Assembly (NCBI RefSeq): GCF_032854445.1
Contig: NC_088303.1
Location: forward strand, 26,729,501-26,793,500
Length of the DNA stretch: 64,000 nucleotides
Reading direction: 5' to 3'
Source of the DNA: Liolophura sinensis
Taxonomy: Eukaryota; Mollusca; Polyplacophora; Chitonida; Chitonidae
Shown: positions 32,896-46,137 of the stretch, piece after piece
How positions within the stretch are numbered: position 1 is the first letter of the stretch
Layout of the letters: each line of letters starts with the position of its first letter
The notes under the pieces: generated by a model
Seen by the model: the letters and a program-made list of their open reading frames with translations, nothing else
Databases searched by the model: none
Told to the model about the DNA's origin: nothing
Program-made: the position numbers and the translations under genes

Positions 32896-35800
32896 ATGGA
32901 CATGACAGGGGATAATCGGGATGGCTTCAGACCGACGGGATTCCCGCCTAGCATCACCGGACAGAAAATGGTGCGTAGAATAGGTTAACTCTATTCAAGT
33001 AGGAGACGCGAAGATCTATATCATCTAGGTACTATGTAGTTCTACTAGTAAACTGACGCAGATGTAGTGGCGTTTCTAGAATTGCTCTGATCTTTATCGT
33101 ACGTTCTCAGAAATTTCCCTCATGTTAGTTCAAAAGAATGACATTGGTCATTTCCTTGATGATAGATTTCATTGGCATTCATAGCACTGAATCTGCGCGT
33201 ATTGTCAACACCATAGTTATACATCAATATCATATCTGAATCTACAGTACACGGCGTATTCAGGTACTTGGTGGTAGTTGAGCGTAGTCACGTGACCAAA
33301 ATCCATATCTGCCATGCCAACGCTTGAAGCCAGCTGTTAGAGTAACGGTTATAATGAGTTCAGCTTAACGCGCCGTTATCGAATTCTTGCCGACAACGGA
33401 ATAGGTACGGTGGCTGGAACAAGCTGCCTGCAATCCTCATCAGGTTACCAGCGGAACAAAACGATTTTCCGGCCCTTCTTGAAATTCCCATAGCAAGGTT
33501 GCTAACACTAGACAGCTAGTACTCTAGCCTTAGACCCTAGGCTACGGCTTGCAGGCATCTGTCCCTAATACCACATATTTCCTATGTCATTTCCCGAAAA
33601 AAGTGATATCCAGGTATATATTTCGATGAATGGGTTCTATTTAGTAAACTCATCCAACTGGTCAGCCGCCAACGTTTAGATCGGCCCCTATATAGCAGCC
33701 CTCAGCAAAATTCCACTAAATGTTCTCAGTTCAAACCAAAGGGCAGATATGCTGTCCGAAATGAGATAAGCTGGCATATTTAAAAAAAAAAAAAAAAAAA
33801 AAAAACACGATCGATTGTCTCAGGTTTCAGATTCCAAGTGCTCTGATCCGTTTCTAAAATAGGACCGAATCTGTTTGTGTCTGATTAATTCCAACGTTTA
33901 AGTCAGCTTCTTTTGGTCGAGTTTGTTTAGTTTCATTCATTTAAATCGTTTCGATCTGTTTAATTTGCATTCTTTTGCATACATTTCATTCCTTTTTCGT
34001 TTTTTCTGCTTAGTGTCAGATACATTCTGTCTCTTATCATCGGTTTCACGCTACATGGTGTTCATTCGTCCTAAATGTCTTTGCATTCAGTTGATATAGG
34101 TTTAACTCGGTCATAAGTCAGTCACGATTGTGTACGAAGTTATCAGCTGGATATATTTAAGCTACTTTCCATTTCTGTTTTGACTTCATTTAAGCAAACG
34201 TATACCTTTCGGTCATTTTTATTTCTGGCGGTATCGTATATGAAATCTAAGCTTCAAATCTAAGGAGAATTACGTTCGCCATCAATAAGTGCGAAGCCTG
34301 TTTTCGACGTAATCATAAAGCACTAATTATATCCATGAACATTGCCTACTAATGTCAGGAAGTTGATTAGCACGCTACTCAACTAAAAATGGCAACACTC
34401 AGTGAAAAAAGAGTGGCAATATCATACGTCCCAGTACACTTACGTCACTTGACGAGCTCTTTATTTTCTTAGGTGCAAAAACGTCAGGGGGTGATTGATT
34501 TATCAAGGTGATTGATTTAGACTAAATCCCATATGATTAAATGGTTATCGTTTTATTACACTTCTCATGCTGGCTTCCTCTCTGGCCGTAATTGGGAAGG
34601 TCTGCAGCAACCTGAGGATGGTCGTGGGTTTCCCCCCAAGCACTGCCTGGTTTCCTCCCACCATAATGCTGGCTGCCGCCGTATAAGTGAAATATTCTTT
34701 AGTACGGCGTAAAACACCAATAAAATAAATAAAGAAACCAATGTCAAGAGAGATTTCAAAAACGGGAGGTCTGAAGATATTGTTCAACATATTGTTCAGA
34801 TACAAAATAAATGCCAAATAAATGCAAAGACTCGCTTGATTCGAATATTTAAGCATACTGTCGTCACGATAAGACCGGAATATTATGGTGAACAGTTATA
34901 GTACTTCAGTCATTCTTTCCTTGCAATTGCAACTCTTCGCGTAAGTACCTCATGGATGTGGAAGAAGGGATGATAATGCAGGTCTTAGAGTAAAAGAACT
35001 TCATGGAACATTCTTGACAATTCTTGGCATTCTCATGGAACATTTAAAATGGAGAACAAGGCCTTTGGTGTAGTTGTACATGGTATCCCTAAAAGATGTA
35101 TTCGCAGTTTTTGTCACAAACAAAATTTATTACCATTCTTATATTATAAGCCAAAACATCGAATGCCAAGAATTACATTTCAGTGTGTAGCGAATTAAAC
35201 AAAATGAATACTATTGCAAACTAGTATATAAAGGGTAATTCCATGACGTAACAAATTAAGGATGTTACAGGTTTTTCTAAAGTTTAAGTAAAATAACCAG
35301 CAGTAGACAATATGTTGATTTCTGAAAAAAGAATAAATGCCATGTCAGTCTCCATTTATGTTGTTACAATTCTGAAGGATACCATCTTGAATCACCACCT
35401 TTTCCATTAGCTGCTGGTTTGATCCGAACTCAGTCTCAGCTGGGTGTAGTTCCTGCTATGTATCTGAATGTAGTTTGTTACCTTGAATACCACTCCAGAT
35501 ATTTGATCGGATGTATTTGTTACATTGAATGCCGCTCCTGATATGTATCCAGATATAGTTTGTTACGTTTAATACAGCTGCTGCTATACATATCTAGATA
35601 TAGTTTGTTACTTCGAATACCGCTGCTGCTATGTATCTGTAGGAATACACATATACCGCTACTCATCGCTGTGTATGTGTGGTACTTGCCCTACATTTTG
35701 CCGCCCCTAAACGAGGTCATGCAATTGCAATGCGACAGTTGCTGGCTGAAGACTGCACACATGCACACACTGTCAGTCTGCACCTGTGAGCTGTTTGAAC

Positions 35801-38800
35801 AGTCTTTTGACAACTCTGAGCGATGTGTTTGTTTTGGCGTTGCCAGTTCACTGGAAATAGAGCTGAAAAACGTATTCGTTCTCAAACTTTATATACAGTC
35901 AGTCCTGTGCTCCGAATATAGCGGCTTCAAGTACGTAAATTGCATTTTATATACCGGTGCAATGGAAATGAATCTGAAAGGAAACTGACATTTCCGACTT
36001 TAGTAATAAGGCACCCTTAAACATGTAGGTTAAAAATCTTAACACCTTTCCGAGGTGTGACAGTCACTAAACTACACCTGCGTGGTGTGCAGCTTTATGT
36101 GGATCTTGAAACTTGACACTATGATGATATGCCTGAGCGATTTTAACCTTTTCCGAAGTTTTGAGCATTTTTCTCTCCTTTTTGCATGGTAAGTGAGCAT
36201 TACACTGTTCAGTGGACTTATTTCCGAAACGGACAAGGGTTACTGCGGAAAGGGTTAAATGATTGTTTCTGAAAACATGAATGGACCCTGCATGCCTACC
36301 GATATGATGCACTGCGATATCAAGGATGAGGTTTGTAAGTGAAAATCACAAAATTTTCTTGTCTCAAGCTTTTGACCCCACTCTAGGGAGCCCCGATTAA
36401 TTGTGTTTAAAGTGCCTGGCCCGGTCGGGTTATCGCCATGGTTACGCCGCATTTGTATACACAGATAACGGGTGCATACAAAAGGCGAAGCGTGTTGACT
36501 ACGGTGACGGACTAGTTGGAAAGCTGTATGGTAACCTATGAGTATAGGAACGGGTGTACATGTCTCCTGGACTTGAGTCAGTGTCAGATTACTTTAGCAC
36601 AGGGCCTCTGCTCACACCATGTTTGTATAACTCAACAGACTACAGGAATGTATTTATTCTACTTCTCCAATCGATGGCTGAATATGCAGCCGCGCAGAAT
36701 GAACCGGGAAGAGTTCGAATCCAGTCTAACACCGAGTAACTTGTTTGGTTACGTTTACTTCTGTCATAGATATGTAGTATAGATGAGAATATGATTTCTA
36801 CGCCTGACGATATATGGGTAATGTACGGTCCAGAAGATACGGCCCATGTACACATCTAATAACTTTAAAAAGTACAGTCATTCCATAAATCAGTTTATCA
36901 GTTTGATAGAATTCTTTTTAGCTTTCAACAACTCAGTTTGCCGCGTGTGAAATGCCGAGCTGATGGACTGAGTCATGGTATATGCACTGTCCCATTTTGT
37001 CGAAAACACAAACGGATTAAAATAAAACAATATGGACATTATGTCATTTATACAAACATTATAGTCATGTAGGCCTACAGCTCTGGGTGTCAAAATAATC
37101 GCATGAATCTCATTTGAAGTCACAACGTTTCCCCGGTAATGATACATCCTAAATTTTATGCAGCTGACAGATTACATGGACTATTCATGAGATCTGTAAG
37201 CTATACATACACGCCAGGCAGTACACATGTTGCGACAGTCACACGCCTTTGTGCATGCAGATATATGACAGGTCCGTAGCCTTTTGTATGTGAGGGCTCG
37301 TTGTGCCGGGCTCTATGTAAAGTACCCTGTTATTCTAGATATTTTTGCAGACTTTTGGCATATTTGTAACAACTAATTGTGGAGGAAAGTAATTGCGGGA
37401 CGAAATTAACTGTCGTATAATTATACTGTTATTATGTGATATTTGAGTGTCAGTTAACGCTTACGTGCCATGGACAGCATATAGGGTAAACACAATTTCA
37501 CTGAAGTCAGATTTACACTAACTTGTCGCTTACAAGTCGTTGAAGTAACACCTAGTCTCAGACTCATACTCCTTATAGCGCATGTGTCGCTCTCTACCTT
37601 CCGCTTTACATCATAGCCACTAGAAAAGATTGTCCCTTGGAGTCAGTGAGATGTACGTAGGCTTGTTTAGGCTTAGCCTCATCGCCTCTGTCCACCCGCG
37701 AACTATTTAATCAGCATTCAGTAAAATTGTTTTAGGTTTTGTTGAGAATCATGTTTGTCTTTTCTCATATTACATCCTGTCTCATCACTGTGACCCCATT
37801 CACCTCGGCGTTGTTCAAGTTTTCTGCACAAAATTTGTTATAGGTGACAGTGATGTAAAGCGAACGGTAGAAAGTGACGCATGTGCTGCAATGACCATGG
37901 TCTTAGACTTTCTGCTATCTGTTCACTGGAATTCTCGCTTCTGTAATTTGAGAAATTAAGTCAGCTCTTCCGTTTATGTCATCATCACGGATTTGTGTTT
38001 TTAGACGATGATAATGTTGGCTTCTAAAAGGTGTGACTTCATGACTGAGTCTAATTCAGCTTTATAATTCTCGTGTAAGTAAAATGGTCAGAATGTCCAG
38101 AGTCTCTGGCACTCTACTTCATGTCTAATTCCTAGAACTTGCCGTGGAGCTATCCGACATTACAGAAAATTGTTCCCTTTGCACGATTCGGTTCTAATGT
38201 CGCACTTTATATTCCTTCTTTTTGGGACCTCCCTGGCTCAATTGGTTAGCGCGCTAGAGCAGCATAATGACCCAGAAACCTCTCACCAATGCGGTCGCTG
38301 TGAGTTCAAGTCCAGCTCATACTGGCTTCTTCTCCGGCCGTAATTGGGAAGGTCTCTCAGCAACCCGCGGATGGTCGTGGGTTTCCCCCTGGCTCTGCCC
38401 GGTTTCCTCCCACAATAATGCTGACCGCTGTCGTATAAGTGAAATATTCTTGAGTACGGCGTAAAACACCAATCAAATAAATAAATAAATAAATAAATAT
38501 ATACCTTTTTAGATTTTTACTGGTTCGTCGTTTTGGGAATTGTAATTATTAACCTGGAACTTCCATATTGGTTGACGGCTGCTATATAATTGTCTGTTCG
38601 AACCAATAAATTCTCCATTTGTAAATGAATCCTTTGACGGACTGTTATCAGTATAGAAACCATTTTCTAGATTAGCAGTGGATGGCATACACGTGAACCC
38701 CTATGCTGATCACTTTCTGATCGCATACTTTCTGATAGCTTTTCTGTTGGTGTACGATGTTATAGTTTTGTGTGCACGCCAAAGAAGAGAAATACATTTA

Positions 38801-41800
38801 AATATGCGGCCTTAAAATGACAAGAAAAGTACCTTTTATTCTGTGCAGTAACTTGGTGTAACAACGACGTGAAAACAGATTGCAATGAACTAATCCGGTG
38901 TGAAACAAGACCGTGGCTTAGTGGTTGAGGCACTTGAGGTCTTTCAATCGCTACGACACATAAAGTGGGTGTTCAATACCGGTCTTGGACAGGGAATTTG
39001 TGGCTTCCTGACGCGCTTTCCCCCCCATTCATAAAGCCTTATACGCAGTCGACGAAACTCGTGTGCCAATTTGCGGAGTTTAACATTCGTTGAGGAACAT
39101 TTCTCCCCCAATATGGTGCGCATATCCGTAAGTCACATGTGGGAAAGTTAATCAATAACGAAAGAATAAACGAGGTTTTCCTCCGGCATGCTGGTTTCCA
39201 AAACCCGTAAAGCCGGGGACAAACCAGACGTATTTTTTCGGTCGTACAGGCGTATTTTGTGAATTCTAAAAATCCGCCTAATGTATCCGCTCTGGAGACG
39301 GCGTATTTCGCAGGCGATCTTGTCCGCTCCACTTGTTTCAAAGATGTCAGATACTAGTGGAGAACTTGAATGCAATGGCGATTTCACTCTTTCCGCGTGG
39401 TGTGCCCGCTCCAGCAAATTTCAACGATCGAGACGATCGAACTGACCAATGAAACAACACGGAATTGTGTTGAACTGTGAAACTCTGCTTGTGTGATATA
39501 GATTACTGGGTCACATGACATAAACCTACTGACCACGATCAACGGCAAAATTGGCGTAGTGCGTCTACAGCTATGCTGGGAATATTGTCAGCGTGTTTCG
39601 CGGGCGTTTAAATTCGCACCTACAAGCGAAAAAAATCCGCCTATTGTGTACCCTCTCTTTTCAAGGGAAAAGATCTTGAGTGTGACTTTAAAAACATTCC
39701 ATGAGATAAGTAAATACATGTGGTTGGAATGACATGAAATTGAGTTCTTTGCAAGGTCATGATATGGAAATAATATGTCGAAAAGGGGAATTAACAATTG
39801 GGAGCAAATTCTGTACGGATGGTTCCTGACATACATGAAGCTAATTTGTACGAGGTCAGTGCACAAGGGAGGTAACTCTCCTAAGCGGAGTTTTAGACGT
39901 GAAATCAGGGTGTCTCCCTTGTTAGCGGAAAAACAAGATTCAAATCTAAGTCGCTTCATTTTTAACATTTTGTGTTTGGTAATCATGGCATTTTCGTTGC
40001 TTGACGTTTTTCATAATGATTAGTAATTATTCTGCACAGGCGGGAACGCTGCATTTTCTTATTGGATAATCCAATAATTATCATGAAATCACTGATTCAA
40101 AAAAGTTCCCATTCCCATATTTGGAAGAACCAAACGCTGGCTTTCAACTTACAAAATCTAGCCTTCAGTCCGCAATTTCTAGTCTTCAGTCGACAAAACT
40201 GACCTTCAATCTGCAAACGCTGACTTTCAATTTGCAAACGCTAGCTTTTATTTGCAAACGCCGGCCTTCAGTCCGCAAATGCTAGTCTTCAGTCGACAAA
40301 TGCTGGCCTTCAATTTACAAACGCTGGTCTTCAAACGGCAAATGCTGGTCTTCAGTTTACAAACGCCTGCCTTCAATCTGCAAATGCTGACCTGCAATCG
40401 GCAAACGCTTGCCTTGGATGCACAAACGCTACTCTTTAATCTGCAAGCCGTCTATAAATCAGGTTTAAAAGATCTAAATCGAGGACCGCAACTACATATA
40501 TTTTGAATCAAGAAACAACTTGATCAATTTATTTATTTGATTGGTGTTTCACGCAAGAATATTTCACTTACACGACAGCGGCGGGAGGAAACCGGACAGA
40601 GACCGGGGGAAATCCACGTCCATCCGCATGTTGCTGGAAGACCTTCCCACGTACCATGAATAGATATAATTTTTATATATCAGAATTCTTCATTTATTGT
40701 CAGAGAAGCAAAAGATAAAAGGTTCTTGTTTTACTTTCCCATGCAAGTGCACTCCAGTACATGTACTGATGATTGAGTTGCGATCTGATGTTGAACAATG
40801 GAAATTCTGACAGGCACATCTATAATCCATCTAGGTATAGCAGTTTTGTTAGGTGCTATTATATAAATCAATAAACGCTTCGAGTTATAGTAGCGAACCT
40901 CATTGTAAACAGCACGTTGTGTAGTTGCTGAGAGGATAACGTAGTATTGCACTCGTACAAAATTACATGTTGTTTGGTCCTACATCTTTGTCGTTGACTC
41001 CTTGTCGTTCTATGACTGAACAATTGCTAAGAACATGCAACTCCAAGTATACACATAAACATATCTTTCTTGCTCAAGCGTAAATAAATTTTCTTCCTAC
41101 ATTACATAAATCTGTACTTTTGTTAATTGATGTACGTGAGTACTAACTTGAGTTTATGTATTTGACAGGAAGTGGAGGAGGCGTATGCTCTGATCTCATC
41201 CTTGGAGAGGCCGGATTACGAGAAAGTCGGAGATAACTATGTCTGTGCTCTATGTGAAAAGACGTTCGGCTACAAGAATGGACTTATTCGCCATCTTCGG
41301 ATTACTCACGTCAAGGAGAAACCGTTCGAATGTAACATTTGTCACCGCCGTTTCGGATACAAGAACATTTTGCTGGAGCACCAGAACATACACTTTGGAA
41401 TCAAGCCGTACGCATGTACAATGTGTGACAAGCGGTTTGCTGCCCGCTCTAACTTAATCCAGCACAGAATGACACACCGAAAACCTTACGGTTGTTATCT
41501 TTGTCACAAGAAGTTTGACAGAGATGATCAACTACAGCGCCATCTGTTGGCCCATCCCAGAGGCTTACTGCAGTGTAGTACGTGCGGATTTACCGCCCCT
41601 TCCCAGGAGGAGCTGAGCCGTCATATTGTGGACACTCATCCGCCACAGGTGATGGACACACGCGACAGAAACCGACCCTCTTTCGATGACACTCCTGCCG
41701 AGAGCATCGACCTGAGGATGTCGACCAATCAGGGACCACTTCCATCCATAGATACCTTCCAAACAAAGCGGCAAGCGACAACGACTTCCGGTATGTCGTC

Positions 41801-42671
41801 ACACTTCCAGCCACCCTCGTTGTACAGCAGCGGCCACGAAGCCGGAAAGCGTCTGGAGAACCTCTGCCATCAACTTGCTCACCGAACAGGCACACCCAGC
41901 AGTGAGTTCGGTACAGTGATTGTCAAACAGGAACACCCCTCTCCCGGGAGCGTGCCCATGTCACAACCCCACGGGCTCTATCCGCTGTCCTTAACACACG
42001 GATCCCCCGCGGAGGGACCGAAGAACGTGTCCATGTCAAGCATCCCCAGACTGAGTCACTCCGACTCTTCTCTCAGCGACCCGGCCACACCCACAACCCC
42101 ACGGCCGGGGAGTGACTATAGTTTTACACCCCCCGCTCGCCGGGACTCGTCCAGTTTCAATGCGTTGGTGGATCTCGCTTCCCGACGCCTGAGCGACACT
42201 ATGACGCCCATGGACTCGACCTCCCAGGGCTACTCCCCCGGCCGCACAGTGGACTCGTCCAACACGGGTGCCGACTCAACGACAAACGTCACTGAATTGT
42301 TGACCACCCTGCAGAGCCTAGTGAACAAATCTCAGGAGACGGGCGGTACGTTCACGATTGGGGCGGGTCGGACTTCTCCCCAGATCTCCATCACCGTGGG
42401 TCCACGACCCCCCATGAGATCTGCCTCGGTCCAGCACACTAGCCCTCTGCCGGGATTTCCCGACCTGGATGACGTCATATCGTACTACGCCTCACAGGGT
42501 CGTCTGTTCGAGTGTAAGCACTGCGGGATCCTATTCCGTGAACGTGGTCTGTATTTTCTGCACAGTTCTCTCCATGACTCCAACAATCCATGGGAATGTC
42601 GTATCTGTCATGCTCTCTGCAAGGACAAAAACGACTTCAACCTCCATTTTGTAAATCAGCAACATAATTAA
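32896..42671 (+). CDS. C2H2 zinc-finger transcription factor (Kruppel-like plus Ikaros/hunchback-like fingers)
   Basis: Exon 1 (32896-32970, 25 codons, donor GTGCGT) and exon 2 (41169-42671, acceptor TTTGACAG) are both phase 0 and give 525 residues. Five N-terminal fingers: C51/C54-H67/H72, C80/C83-H96/H100, C108/C111-H124/H128, C134/C137-H150/H154 and a weaker C161/C164-H177/H182. Fingers 1 and 2 share FGYKN, as in the first Kruppel finger. A long Ser/Pro/Thr-rich middle holds VKQEHPSP (277-284), a phosphorylation-dependent SUMO consensus. The C-terminal pair (FECKHCGILF.. at about 472 and WECRICHAL.. ending at 525) has the spacing and terminal position of the Ikaros/hunchback dimerisation fingers. 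This predicts a nuclear, DNA-binding, possibly dimerising regulator. The exon 1-exon 2 join across an 8.2-kb intron is inferred from phase and splice sites; a missed small exon is possible. No precise orthologue recognised. Confidence 0.83.
33782..33805. repeat. Poly(A) tract
   Basis: About 24 consecutive A. No SINE body or target duplication recognised beside it. Confidence 0.95.
34565..34733 (+). mobile_element. SINE-A copy, 5' truncated
   Basis: CTCATGCTGGCTTCCTCTCT, then GATGGTCGTGGGTTTCCCCC, ATAATGCTGGCTGCCGCCGT and AGTACGGCGTAAAACACCAA with an AAATAAATAAA tail. Body nearly identical to the family, but the tRNA-like head is absent. Confidence 0.9.
35452..35639. repeat. ~44-bp tandem repeat, about four units
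   Basis: Units of the type TATGTATCTAGATATAGTTT then GTTACTTCGAATACCGCTGC. Intronic in the zinc-finger gene. Confidence 0.85.
38224..38499 (+). mobile_element. SINE-A, full-length reference copy
   Basis: The complete tRNA-derived SINE: box A TGGCTCAATTGGTTAGCGCG, box B GTGAGTTCAAGTCCAG, a conserved body (GGTCGTGGGTTTCCCCCTGG, ATAATGCTGACCGCTGTCGT), the 3' end GAGTACGGCGTAAAACACCA and an (AATA)n tail. A weak target duplication may be present (ATATTCCTTCTTTTT before the head, ATATACCTTTTTA after the tail). It is transcribable by Pol III in principle. Other copies are read against this one. Confidence 0.95.
38905..38990 (+). mobile_element. tRNA-like SINE head (other family)
   Basis: CGTGGCTTAGTGGTTGAGGC is an excellent box A, and GGGTGTTCAATACCGG resembles box B 40 bp later. 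The acceptor and T stems do not pair well, so I call it a SINE head or tRNA pseudogene, not a tRNA gene. Confidence 0.45.
40131..40448. repeat. 21-bp minisatellite, about 15 units
   Basis: Units such as AAACGCTGGCCTTCAATTTGC, 20-21 bp each, alternating TTCAGTCNGC/TTCAATCTGC variants. The open frame across it (7-residue period) is a by-product of the period. In the zinc-finger gene intron. Confidence 0.93.
40527..40656 (-). mobile_element. SINE-A 3' part
   Basis: TTTATTTATTTGATTGGTGT, AAGAATATTTCACTTACACG and GAAACCGGACAGAGACCGGG match SINE-A on the minus strand, truncated toward the head. Confidence 0.85.
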
Positions 42672-45600
42672 CTTTAGCAGAGGTGAATAGAATAATGTCC
42701 CATCTTTAAATGTCTACAAGATTTAGAGTTACCCCACATATAATTAGTGGATCATTCCAGGTAACGCATTTAGATACTTAATATACCAGTACTTTAAGTT
42801 TACTTGAAATATCATAAAACGGAAAGTGAGTCTATGTAATTTTCAGTAATTTTAGGAAAACCAACCCAAACCAAAGAGCACTGTTCATGTTATTGTGTAT
42901 TGCATAACCATACTATATTCGCGCCATAATCTTGGAGGCAATTGAGCATACCCCTATAGTTTCTCTTGCATATATTAGGACACGGTTTATGTTTATCGTT
43001 TTTAACATTTCCTGTTGATGGAAACAAATTACATACTGTCATCTCTATGGTATATATTTAACACTATTGCTAAATTAAAATGTTGACAACTCTTTAGAGC
43101 GGAACCTCACATATTATATGAGTATGCCACAAAAAGCTTTTAGGCCATTATAATCGCATCTGTATCTGCGTTTAGCAATAATAAGAAGGCCAGTAAACTG
43201 GTATACATGCATGTAGTCCACTTTCACAACAGTTTGTTTAGTTACCTACAGTGTTTAGTCTGCGGTAATTATTCCCGACAAAGTACTCATTAGATTAGAT
43301 CATTGCCAACATCGCATCGGGAATATTAGACCGTCCCTATAACACACTGTAAATTCAGGACCAGATATTATCTCTGGTGGATCCCCAGCAATGTGTTATT
43401 TAAGTAACACACGTAATGTGGCATCTGCGTTTGGCTCTGTGATATAGAGTGAACCTTTGTGGCATAATGTTAGGCACACAGTATTTAGCCATTCATCTCT
43501 CTATACCACTTCTATACTCAAAGAGAGCTCTGTCTGTGTCGCTTATTATCAATTTCAAAAGAACCATTATTACCAATACCCAAAATAAGGAGATTAACAT
43601 ACTGAAGATTTAGATAAGGACATAGTTACACGCAAGAGATAGGTAGTGACCTGTTTTCACCGATGTCACCAAGGCGTAGGGCGATTTTCATGGCAGGCAC
43701 GGAATTAAAATTAATTGACACCGGATTTCGTGTTTATTTACTATATATGACGTTTACTTGTAATGAAATCGGTCTCCACAGGCTCAAGGGCTTGGAAATT
43801 AGAACCATCAAAAGGTGTGGACAATCTCATCACGATGGCCACCATAACTGCAAAAGCGCATGTGCAGCTACCTCGATCTGGCACCAGAAACCCTGCGCAG
43901 TGGCCACAAATGCCCTGGCAGCTTGATGGCGATCACAGGAATGCGGATGCACAGTGTTACTTTAGGAGTGAATGATGCGTACGGGAATTGTGCAACTGGT
44001 CAGTAGTTATCGATGATCTATGTCACATGCTCTTCCTAGGGCTGAAATCACACGCGATGCAAGTTTTTCTTTTTGTTTATTTCTGAATCAGTTGACCACG
44101 ATGAAACCCGACTACTCCAAAGATACTAGCTGTCAAAGCCATATTGTGCAAATTTCAGTACAGTTATAAAAGGACGCATAGTAATCTATGTTTTATTCTT
44201 GTGTACACTTTTTCAAAGTGTCTTTTCTAGGTGGCTGTTAGATTTTTAAAGGTTTTATGTATGGAAAGATTCATAATGAGAATTACAGTTAAGATTTAGT
44301 TGTAATTCTGTGTGGCCAAGGTACAACATGGCATTTATGTGATTCATTTTAAGCTTTAAAACTGAATATATTTTTAGAGATCTACTTTTAATGTTTTTAA
44401 TCATAGAATGTTAGTTTGATTGCAGTTTGTCATCTAGATAGAAGTTTATAGATCTGAAGTTAATGTGGATATGATTGTTATCTTACGTCATCTGTTATAT
44501 AACTATATACTTGGGGCGAGTAGGGCATGGCAAAGTAAGGTTATGACACGAGGTACAGGTTCAATTCCAGCCTTGGGCGGACCTTTTGAGAATTTCTCCG
44601 CTTTCGATGTTCGTGGAGTCTTAATGACAGTAATCGGAAGGTGCATGGCATTCGTGAGAGATAAACAAATCAGATGAACAAATTAAATACAAACCTAAGT
44701 CTTCTAAGGATGTGCGAGCTGATACGTTCACATTACGTGTAACGCACGCATTTGTACAGGGTTTGAGACTAAGGGAAATGTGATTTTTAAATGACAATTA
44801 TTTCTGTAAGTTATACATATTTAGTCAAAAAATCTTGTTTTCGTTAGCAGTAATTTTGTAGAATTCATTTTTTATATTAGGTTCATTTCATGCATGTATA
44901 CTTTTTAATGGCATATTGCATCAAACTTAATTCTTTATTGTTAGTTCCATTTTATGTAGCACACTTTGCATACTTTAACACTGTTTTATTTTCTAAATGT
45001 TAGCAATATCTATGGTCCCAATAATGTTGAATCCTTGGCCAAAGATGCATTTTGTTTCATAAATTGTTTTCAGTTCGCACTCCTCGCACACCTTTGCCAG
45101 AAAGAGTGTCTACTATGTACTTAAAAGATATGTTGTGTTCTAAGCAATACATTTGATATAGTTATTCGTTAGTGGTGTGTAGAGACTTGTTTGGCATAAA
45201 TACACTATCTATTGGCCGCCCACGGGTAAGACATGCACTCAGAAGAGCATGTTCAAATGTATGTTATTATGAGCAATTTTAGTGCAGTTTGATTTTGCAC
45301 TTAGTAGGCTAATACACAATGACGCCATTATTTGATAGGCCTTATACAGTCACTTACACCAGTAAATTTCACGCAGATGATCTGGTCAGCTTTGGATCTT
45401 TTTTTGTCGCCATTAGAGTTTTGTTAAATAAGATTGGATGACATCAAATACGACTCATTTATGACTCTATTATACACCATTGTTCATGTACAGGGTTCGT
45501 CTCAAAATGTCAAGTAGCAGTAGCATTTGTCATGCATTTATATACAACACTGATAGTTGATCTAAGGACGACCCCTTCATCATAATGAACCAATAAAATA

Positions 45601-45779
45601 TGAGTTTTGTTCTGCTTACGTCACATATTCTGTTCAGTATATATCTCGTGTCCAATATAAGTATAGCTAGAATTGTATTTTCAGTTTTGTTTGATGAAAA
45701 ACTTAGTTTTTTACTTTACAGAGATGTTTTTATTTGCTTTGAATGCAGCTTGAACGTCATAAAAATTTTTCACTTATGT

Positions 45780-46137
45780 AGTGGTTACAGCGTCCGCGCC
45801 TGGACTTCAAGGCGCGGAAAGGATCAAACCCGGGCCGGGTCATACCACAGACTTTAAAAATATTACTTCTTGCGCTCCAGGCTTGGCGATCAGCACTGAG
45901 AAGTTAGAGCAAGAAGGCATGACTAGTTGACCCGGTGTCAGAATAATGTGACTGTTTGGGGCGTCATGTCTGGTGTCTTCGGCATGATAGTTCAGTAGCG
46001 GCAGCACTTTCGCGGCATGCCACAAAAAAGACACAATCCATTTATAAACACTTAGTGAATCATCGTAGGCCTACTCATATGACTGAAAAATTGTTACGTG
46101 CGACGTAAAACACCAAGCATACATACATACATACATA
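45780..46137 (+). mobile_element. SINE-B, full-length copy
   Basis: Head AGTGGTTACAGCGTCCGCGC with a GGATCAAACCCGGG box B, body ATGTCTGGTGTCTTCGGCAT, and 3' end CATATGACTGAAAAATTGTT plus TGCGACGTAAAACACCAAGC, followed by a (CATA)n tail. The 3' terminal GACGTAAAACaCCAAgc resembles the SINE-A end, which suggests related partner LINEs. Confidence 0.88.

Larger units (their letters stand above)
32971..41168 (+). other. 8.2-kb intron of the zinc-finger gene
   Basis: No coding exon recognised. It contains poly(A) (33782-33805), a SINE-A (34565-34733), a 44-bp tandem repeat (35452-35639), a full-length SINE-A (38224-38499), a tRNA-like SINE head (about 38905-38990), a 21-bp minisatellite (40131-40448) and a SINE-A 3' part (40527-40656). 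A long repeat-rich first intron could hold regulatory sequence, but I see no specific site. Confidence 0.6.

Noticed and set aside
35560-35988. 142-codon plus-strand frame with Cys-rich part.
   Set aside because: It starts inside a 44-bp tandem repeat, has no splice support and overlaps equally open frames on the other strand.
38905-38990. Possible tRNA gene (good box A and box B).
   Set aside because: The acceptor and T stems do not pair and no anticodon arm is recognisable; better explained as a SINE head.
40131-40448. Regular spaced repeats that at first glance resemble a CRISPR array.
   Set aside because: Units are contiguous with no unique spacers, in an animal intron. It is a simple minisatellite; no CRISPR was found anywhere.
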